From CAZFBR01 sp035353495 [NCBI: uncultured bacterium] (lineage in GTDB: Bacteria; DAOPZR01), in assembly GCA_964517215.1 (NCBI GenBank), contig CAZFBR010000047.1:1-19044 (forward strand): 19,044 nucleotides of DNA. The letters run 5' to 3'. Position numbers and translations under genes: made by a program. Within the stretch, counting starts at the first letter, position 1. Each line of letters opens with the position of its first letter. The notes under the pieces were generated by a model, which saw nothing but the letters and a program-made list of their open reading frames with translations, made no database searches and was not told the origin of the DNA. This document shows, piece by piece, positions 1 through 7,829 of this stretch.

Positions 1-1026
1 CTGCTGGTCTTGCTTTTTTGCTCGGTTTTCTATCTTTTCTTCGCGCTCTATTACCGCTATTACGCCCTCCTGACGCCACTGCTGCTCTATTCCCTGTTCT
101 GCTATCTACAGCCGCGGCGCGACTGGCAGCTGGCAGCAGCAGCCACCGCGCTGGCACTGACTGCGCCGGTCGGGCAATTGTACGTCCTGCTGCTGGCCGT
201 TCATGCCGCGCTCTGCCGGCGCTGCCGGCTGCGCTGGCTGGCACTGCCGCTCCTGGTGGTATTGCTCTGGCACGGTTATCAGGGGTTTCTCCCCGCCCGG
301 TCGCTTGCTGCCGGCAATTCACGGCTGGCGTGGATGCCGGCGCTGACTGCCGCGAATTTCCTGCCGACGCTGGCGGCGCTGGCGGGGGTGGCGGGCTGGG
401 GGCTCGGGCAGCCGCTGCTCAATGTGGTGGTGGTGCTCCTGCTGCTGGCCTGGTGCTGGCGGTCGCGGACCCTGCGCCGCACGCGCCTGCTGCTGCTCAT
501 GTTGTGGCTGGGGCCACCGCTGGTGCTGCTCGGCCTAACCTTTGCCACCGGCACCAACCACCTCGTCGGACGGGCGCTCTTCCCCGCCCCGCTGCTCTTT
601 CTGCTCCTGACGGTGCGCGCCCTGCGCCGCTGGCCGCTGCCGGCAGTCACGGCTGTGCTGCTGCTGGCGCTGCTTCCCACCCTGTCCGGTACCCTCAGCT
701 ATCTGGCCTATTACCGCGCGACACCCCTGCGCTACCCGCTGGCCAGTCGCGCCGGCCTGGTCGTCCACAGTTCACTGCTCTCCGCCTTCCCGTTCGCGGT
801 GCTCGCCCCGCAGCAGCGGCATGCCGTGGTGCGCGGGGCAGGGATCAATTGTCCGGTTGAACTTGCCGGAGCCGCCGGTATTGCCATTGTCGCTGCAGCG
901 CCGGACGATGCGCACCTCGTTAATCTGCCCATGGCGCCGGGCGCGCAAACGGTCCGCAACCGGCACCTGTTGGCAACCGACTATCAGTGGGAGCAGCCGC
1001 TCGAATACTGGCTGCCCGGGAACTGA
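1..1026 (+). CDS. Polytopic membrane protein, C-terminal part (GT-C glycosyltransferase-like), partial at left edge
   Basis: The reading frame is open from the first base, so the N-terminus lies outside the window; the TTG at 10 is only the first possible start inside it. About 341 residues are visible. They contain a series of Leu/Ala/Val-rich membrane segments separated by short Arg-rich loops (for example RRCRLR and RSRTLRRTR), then a roughly 100-residue non-membrane C-terminal tail. A many-helix N-terminal portion followed by a soluble tail is the layout of GT-C (PMT/ArnT-like) lipid-linked sugar transferases, but the diagnostic N-terminal Asp motif is not in view. The call is therefore by architecture only. 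Another multi-spanning transporter or a polymerase is possible. The protein would sit in the inner membrane. It ends just before a 16-base palindrome. Confidence 0.6.
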   Translation: MLVLLFCSVFYLFFALYYRYYALLTPLLLYSLFCYLQPRRDWQLAAAATALALTAPVGQLYVLLLAVHAALCRRCRLRWLALPLLVVLLWHGYQGFLPARSLAAGNSRLAWMPALTAANFLPTLAALAGVAGWGLGQPLLNVVVVLLLLAWCWRSRTLRRTRLLLLMLWLGPPLVLLGLTFATGTNHLVGRALFPAPLLFLLLTVRALRRWPLPAVTAVLLLALLPTLSGTLSYLAYYRATPLRYPLASRAGLVVHSSLLSAFPFAVLAPQQRHAVVRGAGINCPVELAGAAGIAIVAAAPDDAHLVNLPMAPGAQTVRNRHLLATDYQWEQPLEYWLPGN

Positions 1027-1031
1027 CCGGC

Positions 1032-1047
1032 GCCGCACCGGTGCGGC
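1032..1047. repeat. 16-base perfect palindrome after a stop codon
   Basis: GCCGCACC followed directly by GGTGCGGC forms a perfect 8+8 palindrome, starting 5 bases after the stop codon of the left membrane gene. It could fold in RNA only by opening the centre. No T tract follows, so a terminator role is weakly supported. A protein-binding site or an mRNA 3' stabilising hairpin is also possible. Confidence 0.5.
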
Positions 1048-1263
1048 CGGTGCATCGCTGCCTCCCCTGCGGCCCGAAGCACCCGACTGCGGGTTCAGCC
1101 GGCGCATTATTCCCTGGAGCTGGTTATGCGGTGATTGCGCTGTGAAAGCAGCGACGGGCTCCCGCATGTTCGCCCGGTGCCATACCCCACTGTCGCGCGG
1201 GAAACGAACCAGCGGCCAGGTCGCTACCGCGATTAGCACCCCGCCAGGACGAAGCGAGCTGTA

Positions 1264-1288
1264 GTCCCGCTCCCATCGGGGGTGGGAC
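1264..1288 (+). repeat. 11-bp stem, 3-base loop hairpin
   Basis: GTCCCGCTCCC, loop ATC, GGGGGTGGGAC. As plus-strand RNA it pairs over 11 positions with two G-U wobbles (the opposite strand would have A-C mismatches there). The strand asymmetry hints that the plus-strand RNA is the functional form. There is no T run after it. Confidence 0.45.
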
Positions 1289-1318
1289 AACGCACGGCGT
1301 CACAGCAAATAACTGGCG

Positions 1319-1352
1319 CCCCTCACCCCGGCCCTCCCCCGCCGGGGGAGGG
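1319..1352. repeat. Dispersed palindromic repeat of the CCCTCACCCCGGCCCTC type
   Basis: The sequence begins CCCCTCACCCCGGCCCTC and ends in a perfect hairpin with arms CCCTCCCCC (1332-1340) and GGGGGAGGG (1344-1352) and loop GCC. From memory, closely similar CCCTCACCCCGGCCCTC...GGGAGGG elements occur in many copies between genes of unrelated GC-rich bacteria. Only one copy is in this window, so repetitiveness here is inferred. Confidence 0.55.
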
Positions 1353-1421
1353 AGCAAGATGTGTGCAGCACAAATACTTCATTATCTGTTGTGTTTTGGT
1401 TGTCGTTGGCAGTCCATGTTG

Positions 1422-1453
1422 TTCCACTCCCGCTGCGCATCGCGGGAGTGGAA
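1422..1453. repeat. 12-bp perfect inverted repeat, 8-base loop
   Basis: TTCCACTCCCGC (1422-1433) and GCGGGAGTGGAA (1442-1453) are exact reverse complements, with loop TGCGCATC. It lies 57 bases downstream of the beta-barrel stop codon and between convergent genes, a good place for a bidirectional transcription end. Neither strand has a T tract after the stem, so it may instead be a 3' stabiliser or a mobile palindromic repeat. A second small stem GGCGC-GGA-GCGCC follows at about 1454-1466. Confidence 0.55.
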
Positions 1454-1509
1454 GGCGCGGAGCGCCCGGTGCGGAAAAATGCCGGCGCGATACCGCTCCC
1501 GATAACACG

Positions 1510-2589
1510 TCAGAACCACGCAGTCATTCCAACGAACGGGCCGGCAAACTGCAGGCGCGCATAGTCGGGGTCATCCTTCGCCTCGAGATCAAAGATCCGG
1601 TAGCCGCCGATGAAGCTGAAATGGTCCTGCGGGGCGAACTTCACGCCCACTTCGCCATCAATGAAGTAGCCGTAGCTCCCCGCGGGGATTCCCGTCAATT
1701 CGCCAAACAGATCGACCAGCGGATGCACCTGATAGCTGGCCGCCAACCCGACCGTGGGGAGCGCGCCCGCCACATCGTGCGCCTCGCTGATATTCAGCGC
1801 GGGCGCGACCAGCGACGCATCGGCGACAAAGCCCTTTAATTCGAGCACGGAGCTCACCCGCAGCCGGCCGGCATCCGCCGTGTGAAACTGCCAGAGCCAC
1901 GCCAGCCGGTAATTCTCCACATCAACGTCAGTCCCGACCCAGGCGTTGGCCGCGTAGGTCTTGCCGTTGAAATCAATCTTCTCGCTGATGGTCCGGCTCC
2001 CGTTAAAGCCGATTTTGTTGTACGCCAGCCGGATGCTGCTGGTCGGATTGCAGTTCCAGGTCAGGCGGATATCCGCGAAATTCTCATCGCCCAGTCCCAG
2101 CTGATCGACGAAATTCACGTCGCTGCCCAGATTGTTGCGCACCACCCGGCCGCGCATATCGAGTTCCGTCAGCCAGCAGCGGACATCAAGTTCAAGGACC
2201 GGCCGCTGCCGGTCCGCGCCGGCGGTGGCGATTTCAGCCGACGACGCCGGTTCGACAGCTTCGGCTGCCGGCGGCACGGCAGCAACCGACTCCTGCGCCG
2301 GCGGCAGTTCCGCCGCCACCGGTGCGGTGGCCGCCGGTTCGTTTGCGCGCGGTTCCGGCGGCGCCGGCAGTTCCTCAACCGGAGCAGTTGGTGCGGCCGT
2401 CACCGCTCCGTCGGCCAGCCCGTACGACTGCTCGTTCACCAGTTCGCTGTTGTCCCGGGTGATCGGCACCATCGAGCGATGCCGCTCGACCGGAATCGGC
2501 GCCGCCGCCAGTACCGGAACACTGCCGAGTAGGGCCAGCACGCTGCCGGCCACCGCTGCCATCCTGATTGTTGTCTGCATGATCGTCAT
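1510..2589 (-). CDS. Predicted outer-membrane beta-barrel protein with Ala/Pro-rich N-terminal linker
   Basis: 359 residues. An N-terminal signal peptide (hydrophobic run VAGSVLALLGSVPVLAAA, cleavage around AAA-AP) is followed by a low-complexity Pro/Ala/Glu-rich stretch at about residues 65-125. From about 133 to the end, alternating polar and hydrophobic residues with many aromatics suggest beta strands, ending in ...GMTAWF. A C-terminal Phe is the usual outer-membrane insertion signal recognised by the BAM machinery. Pore substrate or role is not readable. The Pro/Ala linker may cross the periplasm or contact peptidoglycan. It is the second gene of an operon, 18 bases after the TPR gene. 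The start at 2589 has no spaced Shine-Dalgarno; the second ATG at 2580 has GGGG nine bases upstream and may be the real start (356 residues). The signal peptide survives either way. Confidence 0.75.
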   Translation of the reverse strand: MTIMQTTIRMAAVAGSVLALLGSVPVLAAAPIPVERHRSMVPITRDNSELVNEQSYGLADGAVTAAPTAPVEELPAPPEPRANEPAATAPVAAELPPAQESVAAVPPAAEAVEPASSAEIATAGADRQRPVLELDVRCWLTELDMRGRVVRNNLGSDVNFVDQLGLGDENFADIRLTWNCNPTSSIRLAYNKIGFNGSRTISEKIDFNGKTYAANAWVGTDVDVENYRLAWLWQFHTADAGRLRVSSVLELKGFVADASLVAPALNISEAHDVAGALPTVGLAASYQVHPLVDLFGELTGIPAGSYGYFIDGEVGVKFAPQDHFSFIGGYRIFDLEAKDDPDYARLQFAGPFVGMTAWF

Positions 2590-2607
2590 CCCCGGAATCG
2601 CGGCCGC

Positions 2608-3219
2608 TCAGCGGCTGCCGAGATAGTTTCGGGCAAGTGCATTGCCCGCATCAAGCTGCAGCGCCCGGCGAAATGCCGTCGCCGCCTGCCGGCTGCTGCC
2701 GGAATAGTGCAGGCAGATGCCGTACCAGGTCCACGCCTCGGCATCGGCCGGCGCCACCTGCGTCAGCCGTTCGAACGCGCGCGCCGCCCGCCGCAGGTCG
2801 TCTGCCCGGTAATACGCAACGCCGAGATTGAACAGCGCCACCCGGTTACCCGAATCTGTCGCCAGCACCCGTTCGTAGAGACGCGCCGCCAGCAGCACCT
2901 GCCCGCGCTGGCAATACTCATGCGCCGACTGCAGCAGTTCCGCCACCGGCGAGGATGGCGATGCCGCAACTGCCGTTGCCGCACCGGCAGCAACAGATTC
3001 AGTCGCCGGCGATGCCGCCAAAACCACCGTCTCGCCGGCGGGCAGCGCCGCAGTGAGGCCGGTCGTGCAGCTGCCGACCGTCGTCAGCACCGGGCCGGTG
3101 TCCGCCGCCGGCACGCCGAAACCGGACGGCGCCGCGGCCGACGCTGTCGCCAGCATCATCACCAGCGCCATCCCGCCCCAAAATCCCCGTTGTCGCCGCT
3201 GCCATGCTCCGCGCTGCAT
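2608..3219 (-). CDS. Exported TPR-repeat protein
   Basis: 203 residues from the ATG at 3219. A basic N-terminus (QRGAWQRRQRGFWGG) is followed by a hydrophobic run MALVMMLATASAAA, that is a signal peptide or membrane anchor. A variable Ala/Val/Thr-rich stretch follows. The C-terminal half has about three tetratricopeptide repeats, seen in patterns such as ALFNLGVAYYRADDLRRAAR and AWTWYGICLHYSGSSRQAAT. TPRs bind partner proteins, so a periplasmic scaffold for the co-transcribed beta-barrel is a fair guess. The longer frame to 3285 is rejected because it would run through the promoter -35 and -10 boxes. No clear Shine-Dalgarno precedes 3219. A seven-codon frame (with stop) ends five bases before it, which may couple translation. 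Confidence 0.75.
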   Translation of the reverse strand: MQRGAWQRRQRGFWGGMALVMMLATASAAAPSGFGVPAADTGPVLTTVGSCTTGLTAALPAGETVVLAASPATESVAAGAATAVAASPSSPVAELLQSAHEYCQRGQVLLAARLYERVLATDSGNRVALFNLGVAYYRADDLRRAARAFERLTQVAPADAEAWTWYGICLHYSGSSRQAATAFRRALQLDAGNALARNYLGSR

Positions 3220-3224
3220 CTGGA

Positions 3225-3245
3225 TCACATCCGTACGAGTGTCAT
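3225..3245 (-). other. Possible mini-uORF (6 codons plus stop) before the TPR gene
   Basis: ATG at 3245 opens MTLVRM-stop, ending five bases before the TPR ATG at 3219. The predicted transcription start (about 3250) is only five bases upstream of this ATG. Ribosomes loading on a near-leaderless 5' end could translate it and re-initiate at 3219, which itself lacks a Shine-Dalgarno. A chance occurrence is possible. Confidence 0.3.
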
Positions 3246-3256
3246 GGTATAAGGTG

Positions 3257-3285
3257 ACTATACGCCTCCCACCGCCGCTTGTCAA
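3257..3285 (-). promoter_or_regulatory. Near-consensus sigma70 promoter for the TPR/beta-barrel operon
   Basis: On the minus strand TTGACA (3285-3280), a 17-base spacer and TATAGT (3262-3257) match the housekeeping consensus in 11 of 12 positions with ideal spacing. Expected start is about 3250. It lies in the short gap after the activase stop codon at 3298, so the downstream pair can be expressed independently of the activase gene. Confidence 0.8.
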
Positions 3286-3297
3286 AACCGGCTGCGA

Positions 3298-6200
3298 TCA
3301 GCGCAGATAATGCAGGTAGGGCTTGAGGATGCGCCGCTTGTCCGCCCGGGTGCCGTCGTAGGTGATGGAAACGATGGGGATGCCGAGGTCCTGCTCCACC
3401 GCGCGGTAGAGCGCCTCACTGATCAGCCCCGGGCAGCAGAAGATCGGGTTGACATTGACGATGAAGCGCAGATCGGCGCAGCGTTCGTGCAGGTAGTAGA
3501 TCTTCAGCAGGTTCTCCGTTGCTTCGCCGATATGCCGTGCGGTCAGTCCGTACTGCGCGCGAATGCGGGCGGTATCCGCCTGCCAGGCCGGCGCGGGGTC
3601 GCCCAGCACGGGGCGCGCCATCGCGGCGAACCGGCCGCGCACCAGCTGCAGCGCGCCGAACGTCATCTTGTCCTGCAGGAACGACCAGTAGCTGCCCCGG
3701 TCCCACTGCACGAGCAGATGCTGCTCGGCGATCAGGTCGAGCGCCTCGACGAACGGGAGGCCGACCGCCTCGCCTCCCGCCCGCTCGATCTCCCGGACCA
3801 GATCCTGGTTCATGATCTCATTGTCGCGCACGAACACGTCACCGATAATGCCCACCTGCGGCAGCGGCCGGTCGTGCATTGGCACCCGCCCGAACTCCGC
3901 CACCATCTCCTGAAAGACCGCGTCCTTGGCCGTGGCGCGCGCAAAACAGTCGTACAACCGCGGCAGCATGCGCTGCAGCACCGCGTCGGTGGCGCCCGGC
4001 GTCAGTTCGCGCGGCCGCACCCGCTGCATCATCTTCTGCAGCAGGCCGGCCAGCGCATAGGCCAGATAGATTTCGTACATCCAGGCCAGGGAGGCGTCCA
4101 TCGGGACCAGGTTCTGCACTGAGATCTCCATCTGCTCGAGCTTTCCGCCCATGCGGTCGAGCTGCTGGCGGATGAGCACGGGATATTGCGGCAGGTTGCA
4201 GGAGACCGGCGCGTCGCTGTTACTCAGCACCGCGGTGCGCGCCGGGTCGAGGCCGTGCGCCGCGATGGTATGGCGGATGCCCTGGGTGATAATGCTGACC
4301 GGCAGGCACTGGCCGTCGTTGATCGCCAGCCCGCCGCGCACCGTTTCCGGCGTCTGCTCGATCAGCAGCGCCTGCTTCCCCGCCCCGCGAAACGCGCCCT
4401 CGATCAGTTTGCCGCTCAGGGCATCAAACCCGGCCAGCAAGTACGTCCGGTCCGCGCTCATGGTGCGCACCAGGCGCAGCGCGGGGCGCGGGCCGCGCCG
4501 TTTGTCCGGAACGTGATGGCGGAATGTTTCGATCGCCGCCTCCAGCCGCGTCTCGTAACCCTCGCCCGCCTCATGCTCGTCCACCTGCAGGATGAGGTAG
4601 GGCTTGCGGTAATAATCCATGATCGCCTTGAAATAGGAGAGGACAAACGAATCCGGCGCACAGCGGAACGCGGTCAGATAAATCGGGAAGAGGCCCGGCG
4701 TCTGCGCCACTGTTTCCGCAGTGCGGATGATCTGCCGGCCGTAATGCCAATGGTTCCAGGCGAGGAACTCGCGCGCCACATCGAGCCCCGCCTCGTCCAC
4801 CGGCACCATGTCCATGGTGAACGACTGCACCCCCATCCCCGCGAGCAGGCGGGGGATGCCCTTGTTGAGCACGGGATTCAGCACAATATAGGGCCGGCCC
4901 ATCAGCACCACCCCCGCCGGGTGCGCGGCCCCGAACTGCGAGCGGAACAGCTCCTGCAGGTCATGCTGACGCTCGCCGAACCATTCCCAGGCAATGACCA
5001 GCGCCTCCTCGACCCGGTTGTAGGTGACGCGCGCGCGCAGATCGTCGGGCAGACTGACATACACTGCCCGCGCGGTGTCATGAATGTCGGCGCCCGGGTC
5101 GATGACCGGGGCGATCAGTTTGCCGGCCAGTTCCGCGCCCAGCGCGCTCCCCGCCAGCGGCACTGCATACGCCGCGTAATTGCAGTACGCCTTCTTCTCC
5201 CCGCCGGTCACATTTTCAAACAGCTGCGGATAGAAGACGTACGCCGCGCGCTGCGCCAGCTCGCGGATATGGCCGTGCAGTTCCAGCATCGGCGCGCAGA
5301 ACTCCGCCCCGGCGATCTCCTTCCCCGCCGCCACCCGGGACCCGCCGTCCGCGGTGGTCACCAGGGGGAAGCCGAGCTGGCGGAAAAAGAGCCGCCACAG
5401 CGGCAGGTATTCATGCAGCGCGAGCGCCGCCGGCAAGCCCACCGTCGGCAGTGCCGCCGGGGCCGCCGGTTCCTGCCGGCGGTCGACGATCCCTGCCGCA
5501 AACAGCTCGTCGCGCAGTTCGATAGTGTTAAACTGGATCCGGTTGCGCAGGCGCGCCAGCGAAAAGCCCGGGCGGCGGAAGACCGCGCTCACCCCGCCCT
5601 GCTGGAACTCCGCGAACCAGCTGGTCTCCCGGTGCGCCAGCGCCGCGACCGCCGATTCCGGCGCCGCGAAGACCCGCCGGTAATGGCTGAGCGGATCGAA
5701 CCCGGCCACCTCGCGGCGGCGGAACCCGGCATCACCCTCGTCGCGCCCGCACAGGTAGCCCCAGCCCAGCGTTTCGCCGTCAATGGTGGTGCACTTGATC
5801 TTGCAGTGGTTTTTGCAGTAGTCGCAGACGTATTCGTCCACCGCCACCTGCTCGTCGTGCAGCCGGCGGCGGAACCGCGATTCGCCCTGCCCCCCCGCGT
5901 CGAGCATCTTCAGGCAGGCGCCGTACGCGCCGGTGAGGTGGCAGAACTGCGAGACGTAGATCCGCCGCCCGAGTTTCTGCTCGAACGCGCGCACCAGCGC
6001 GCGGTTGCGCGCGGTGGCCCCCTGGAAGGCGATATGGCTGCCGATCTTGTCGGGATGCGCCACCTTGGAAAGGTAATTGTCGCGGATTGAATGCAGCGCG
6101 GCGGCGAGCAGCTCCTCGCGCCGATAGCCGGCGCCGAGCAGCTGGTTCAGGTCGCGTTCCATGAATACCGTGCAGCGGTCGCTGATCAGCGGGGCGCGCG

Positions 6201-7653
6201 CCGGCATGGCCAGGTCCGCGTAATCGGCCAGCGCCACCCCCAGCCGCCGCGCCTGCTCCTCGATGAAGCTCCCCGTCCCCGCGGCGCAGACGTAATTCAT
6301 CACCGCGAAGGTCACCTGCCCGTCGCGCAGCACCGTGAACTTCGCGTCCTGGCCGCCGATCTCGATGATGGTGTCCACCGCCGGGTCGAGCTGGGCGGCG
6401 GCGCGGGCGTGGGCGGTGATCTCATCCACGGCGAAATCCGCGCGCACCACCTTCTGCACAAACTTGCGCCCGGCCCCCGTGGTGGCCGCGCCGCGAATGG
6501 CAAACTGCGCGCCCAGCCGCGCCTCCAGACCGTCCAGGGCGCGGGTGAGTGCCTGCACCGCGCGCACCGGCTGACCGCCCGTGCGCGCGTACAATCCGGC
6601 CAGCACCGTGCCGTCACCCGTCACCAGCACGGCCTTGGTGCTGGTCGACCCGACATCGATGCCGAGAAAGCAGTCACGCACCGCACCCGGCGGCAGCAGC
6701 TGGTACTGGGTCACTTCAACCCCGTCGGCAATGTAGGTGAGCGCCGGGGCAGCGGCCGCGGCCGCAACCGCACCGGCCGCGAGCGGCGGATAGAAATAAC
6801 TGCGCTCCGTGTGCCGGTCCGCCACCAGGTCGGCGACCGCGCGCGGTTCCGCCGCCGCCGGGCGCGGTTCCGCCGCCGCGAGCAGCGCCGCACCCAGTGC
6901 GCCCGCCTCGGCGCTGTGCGGCAGCACCTGCAGCGGGCAGCCGAGCGCCTCGGCGAGATAGCGCACCACCCGCCGGTTGCGGCTTACTCCGCCCGCCACC
7001 GCCACCGGGCCCGGCAGCGCGCTGCCGGTAAAGAGCGTATCGCGGATGTTCTGCGCCATCCCGCGGCACAGCCCCGCGGCGATCGCCGGCAGCCCGTAGC
7101 CCTGCTGCTGGATATGCGCCAGGTCCGTGCGCGCGAATACCGCGCAGCGGGTGGCGATGCGCGGCGGTTCACCCGCATAGCTCTCCGCCAGCGCGGAGAG
7201 TTCCTCGCTCCCCGACAGACCAAGCCGCGCGCTCTGCTGGTCGAGAAACGAGCCCGTCCCCGCCGCGCAGGCGGAGTTGGCGATCGATTTGCGGTACCGC
7301 CCCTGCTCGTCGAGCAGGATGATGCCGAAGGTCTCCGCACCGATGCTGATGATGCCGCGCACCGCGGGCAGGTCCTGCTTCACCCCCGCGATCAGCGCCA
7401 CCTGCTCGGGCACCTCCACGCCGGCGGTAAAGAACTCGCGCCCCTTCTCCGAGACCACCCCGAAGGCGTCGAGGGTTTGCACCGGCATGGCGGCCAGGAC
7501 CGCCCGCAGCGTTTCCGTCACCCGCCCGTCGTGGAAACGGTAGTCGCGCCAGACCACCGACCGGTCGCTTGCCAGCAACACCGTCGCCACCGACACCGAG
7601 CCGATATCGATCCCCGCCACCACGCCGGGCGCCGGGTTCGTCATGGTTGTCAT
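3298..7653 (-). CDS. Fused 2-hydroxyacyl-CoA dehydratase activase (BadF/BcrA/HgdC-type tandem ASKHA ATPase plus dehydratase-like C-terminus)
   Basis: 1451 residues, the usual size of the large fused CoA-activase family. There are two tandem ASKHA ATPase domains, each starting with a phosphate-binding loop (GIDIGSVSVA at 14-23, GIDVGSTSTK at 331-340). Each has the cysteine pair that in HgdC holds a [4Fe-4S] cluster between subunits: Cys129 (SACAAGTGSF) with Cys170 (TRCAVF), and Cys456 (VCAAGTGSF) with Cys494 (DRCTVF). A further cysteine cluster CDYCKNHCKIKC (610-621) may hold another cluster. The remaining half resembles the DUF2229 and dehydratase HgdB-like regions of this family, ending in ...YLHYLR. 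Known relatives use ATP hydrolysis to inject an electron into 2-hydroxyacyl-CoA or benzoyl-CoA type enzymes; the substrate here is unknown and no separate dehydratase subunits are in the window. A small in-frame duplication gives AAAEPRPAAAEPR near 266. The start ATG sits directly after the promoter, so the mRNA is probably leaderless. A second ATG is at 7644. Confidence 0.85.
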   Translation of the reverse strand: MTTMTNPAPGVVAGIDIGSVSVATVLLASDRSVVWRDYRFHDGRVTETLRAVLAAMPVQTLDAFGVVSEKGREFFTAGVEVPEQVALIAGVKQDLPAVRGIISIGAETFGIILLDEQGRYRKSIANSACAAGTGSFLDQQSARLGLSGSEELSALAESYAGEPPRIATRCAVFARTDLAHIQQQGYGLPAIAAGLCRGMAQNIRDTLFTGSALPGPVAVAGGVSRNRRVVRYLAEALGCPLQVLPHSAEAGALGAALLAAAEPRPAAAEPRAVADLVADRHTERSYFYPPLAAGAVAAAAAAPALTYIADGVEVTQYQLLPPGAVRDCFLGIDVGSTSTKAVLVTGDGTVLAGLYARTGGQPVRAVQALTRALDGLEARLGAQFAIRGAATTGAGRKFVQKVVRADFAVDEITAHARAAAQLDPAVDTIIEIGGQDAKFTVLRDGQVTFAVMNYVCAAGTGSFIEEQARRLGVALADYADLAMPARAPLISDRCTVFMERDLNQLLGAGYRREELLAAALHSIRDNYLSKVAHPDKIGSHIAFQGATARNRALVRAFEQKLGRRIYVSQFCHLTGAYGACLKMLDAGGQGESRFRRRLHDEQVAVDEYVCDYCKNHCKIKCTTIDGETLGWGYLCGRDEGDAGFRRREVAGFDPLSHYRRVFAAPESAVAALAHRETSWFAEFQQGGVSAVFRRPGFSLARLRNRIQFNTIELRDELFAAGIVDRRQEPAAPAALPTVGLPAALALHEYLPLWRLFFRQLGFPLVTTADGGSRVAAGKEIAGAEFCAPMLELHGHIRELAQRAAYVFYPQLFENVTGGEKKAYCNYAAYAVPLAGSALGAELAGKLIAPVIDPGADIHDTARAVYVSLPDDLRARVTYNRVEEALVIAWEWFGERQHDLQELFRSQFGAAHPAGVVLMGRPYIVLNPVLNKGIPRLLAGMGVQSFTMDMVPVDEAGLDVAREFLAWNHWHYGRQIIRTAETVAQTPGLFPIYLTAFRCAPDSFVLSYFKAIMDYYRKPYLILQVDEHEAGEGYETRLEAAIETFRHHVPDKRRGPRPALRLVRTMSADRTYLLAGFDALSGKLIEGAFRGAGKQALLIEQTPETVRGGLAINDGQCLPVSIITQGIRHTIAAHGLDPARTAVLSNSDAPVSCNLPQYPVLIRQQLDRMGGKLEQMEISVQNLVPMDASLAWMYEIYLAYALAGLLQKMMQRVRPRELTPGATDAVLQRMLPRLYDCFARATAKDAVFQEMVAEFGRVPMHDRPLPQVGIIGDVFVRDNEIMNQDLVREIERAGGEAVGLPFVEALDLIAEQHLLVQWDRGSYWSFLQDKMTFGALQLVRGRFAAMARPVLGDPAPAWQADTARIRAQYGLTARHIGEATENLLKIYYLHERCADLRFIVNVNPIFCCPGLISEALYRAVEQDLGIPIVSITYDGTRADKRRILKPYLHYLR

Positions 7654-7659
7654 GCGCCA

Positions 7660-7689
7660 ATTATATCACACCGGCCCCGCGAACGTCAT
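7660..7689 (-). promoter_or_regulatory. Extended -10 promoter giving a leaderless activase mRNA
   Basis: On the minus strand TGATATAAT (7668-7660) is a perfect extended -10 element. Six bases (TGGCGC) separate it from the ATG at 7653, so the expected +1 is the A of the start codon. A partial -35, ATGACG (7689-7684), lies 18 bases upstream. No Shine-Dalgarno sequence is present. Confidence 0.7.
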
Positions 7690-7793
7690 GACTGCCGCCC
7701 GCCCGCCGCAGCAGGGTCGCGCCGCAGCACATCATCGCCGGCCGGGCCGTCATGCCCGCCGCCGGATGCCGCCGCGCCGGACTGCGGCGCCGC

Positions 7794-7822
7794 TTGACGC
7801 CCGACGGCAAATAACCTATGAA
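7794..7822 (+). promoter_or_regulatory. Promoter of the aminotransferase gene, likely leaderless
   Basis: TTGACG (7794-7799), a 17-base spacer and TATGAA (7817-7822). The -10 box overlaps the first in-frame ATG (7818) and ends seven bases before the second ATG (7830), so transcription should begin at or one base before 7830. No Shine-Dalgarno is seen before either ATG. Confidence 0.6.
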
Positions 7823-7829
7823 CCTCTCC

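Larger units (their letters stand above)
1027..1509. other. Gene-free interval with several hairpins between convergent genes
   Basis: About 480 bases separate the stop of the left membrane protein from the stop of the beta-barrel gene. The short open frames here have no ribosome-binding site, no domain and Arg/Pro/Gly-rich shadow-like composition, so I see no real gene. What it does hold is four inverted repeats (1032-1047, 1264-1288, 1332-1352, 1422-1453), listed separately. None is followed by a clear T tract on either strand, so classic intrinsic terminators are not obvious. The interval looks like a place where dispersed palindromic repeats have settled. Confidence 0.6.

Noticed and set aside
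4186-7797. Very long plus-strand open frames opposite the activase gene
   Set aside because: They are Arg/His/Gln-rich antisense shadows of GC-rich codons, with no ribosome-binding site or domain. The minus-strand frame has clear ATPase motifs throughout.
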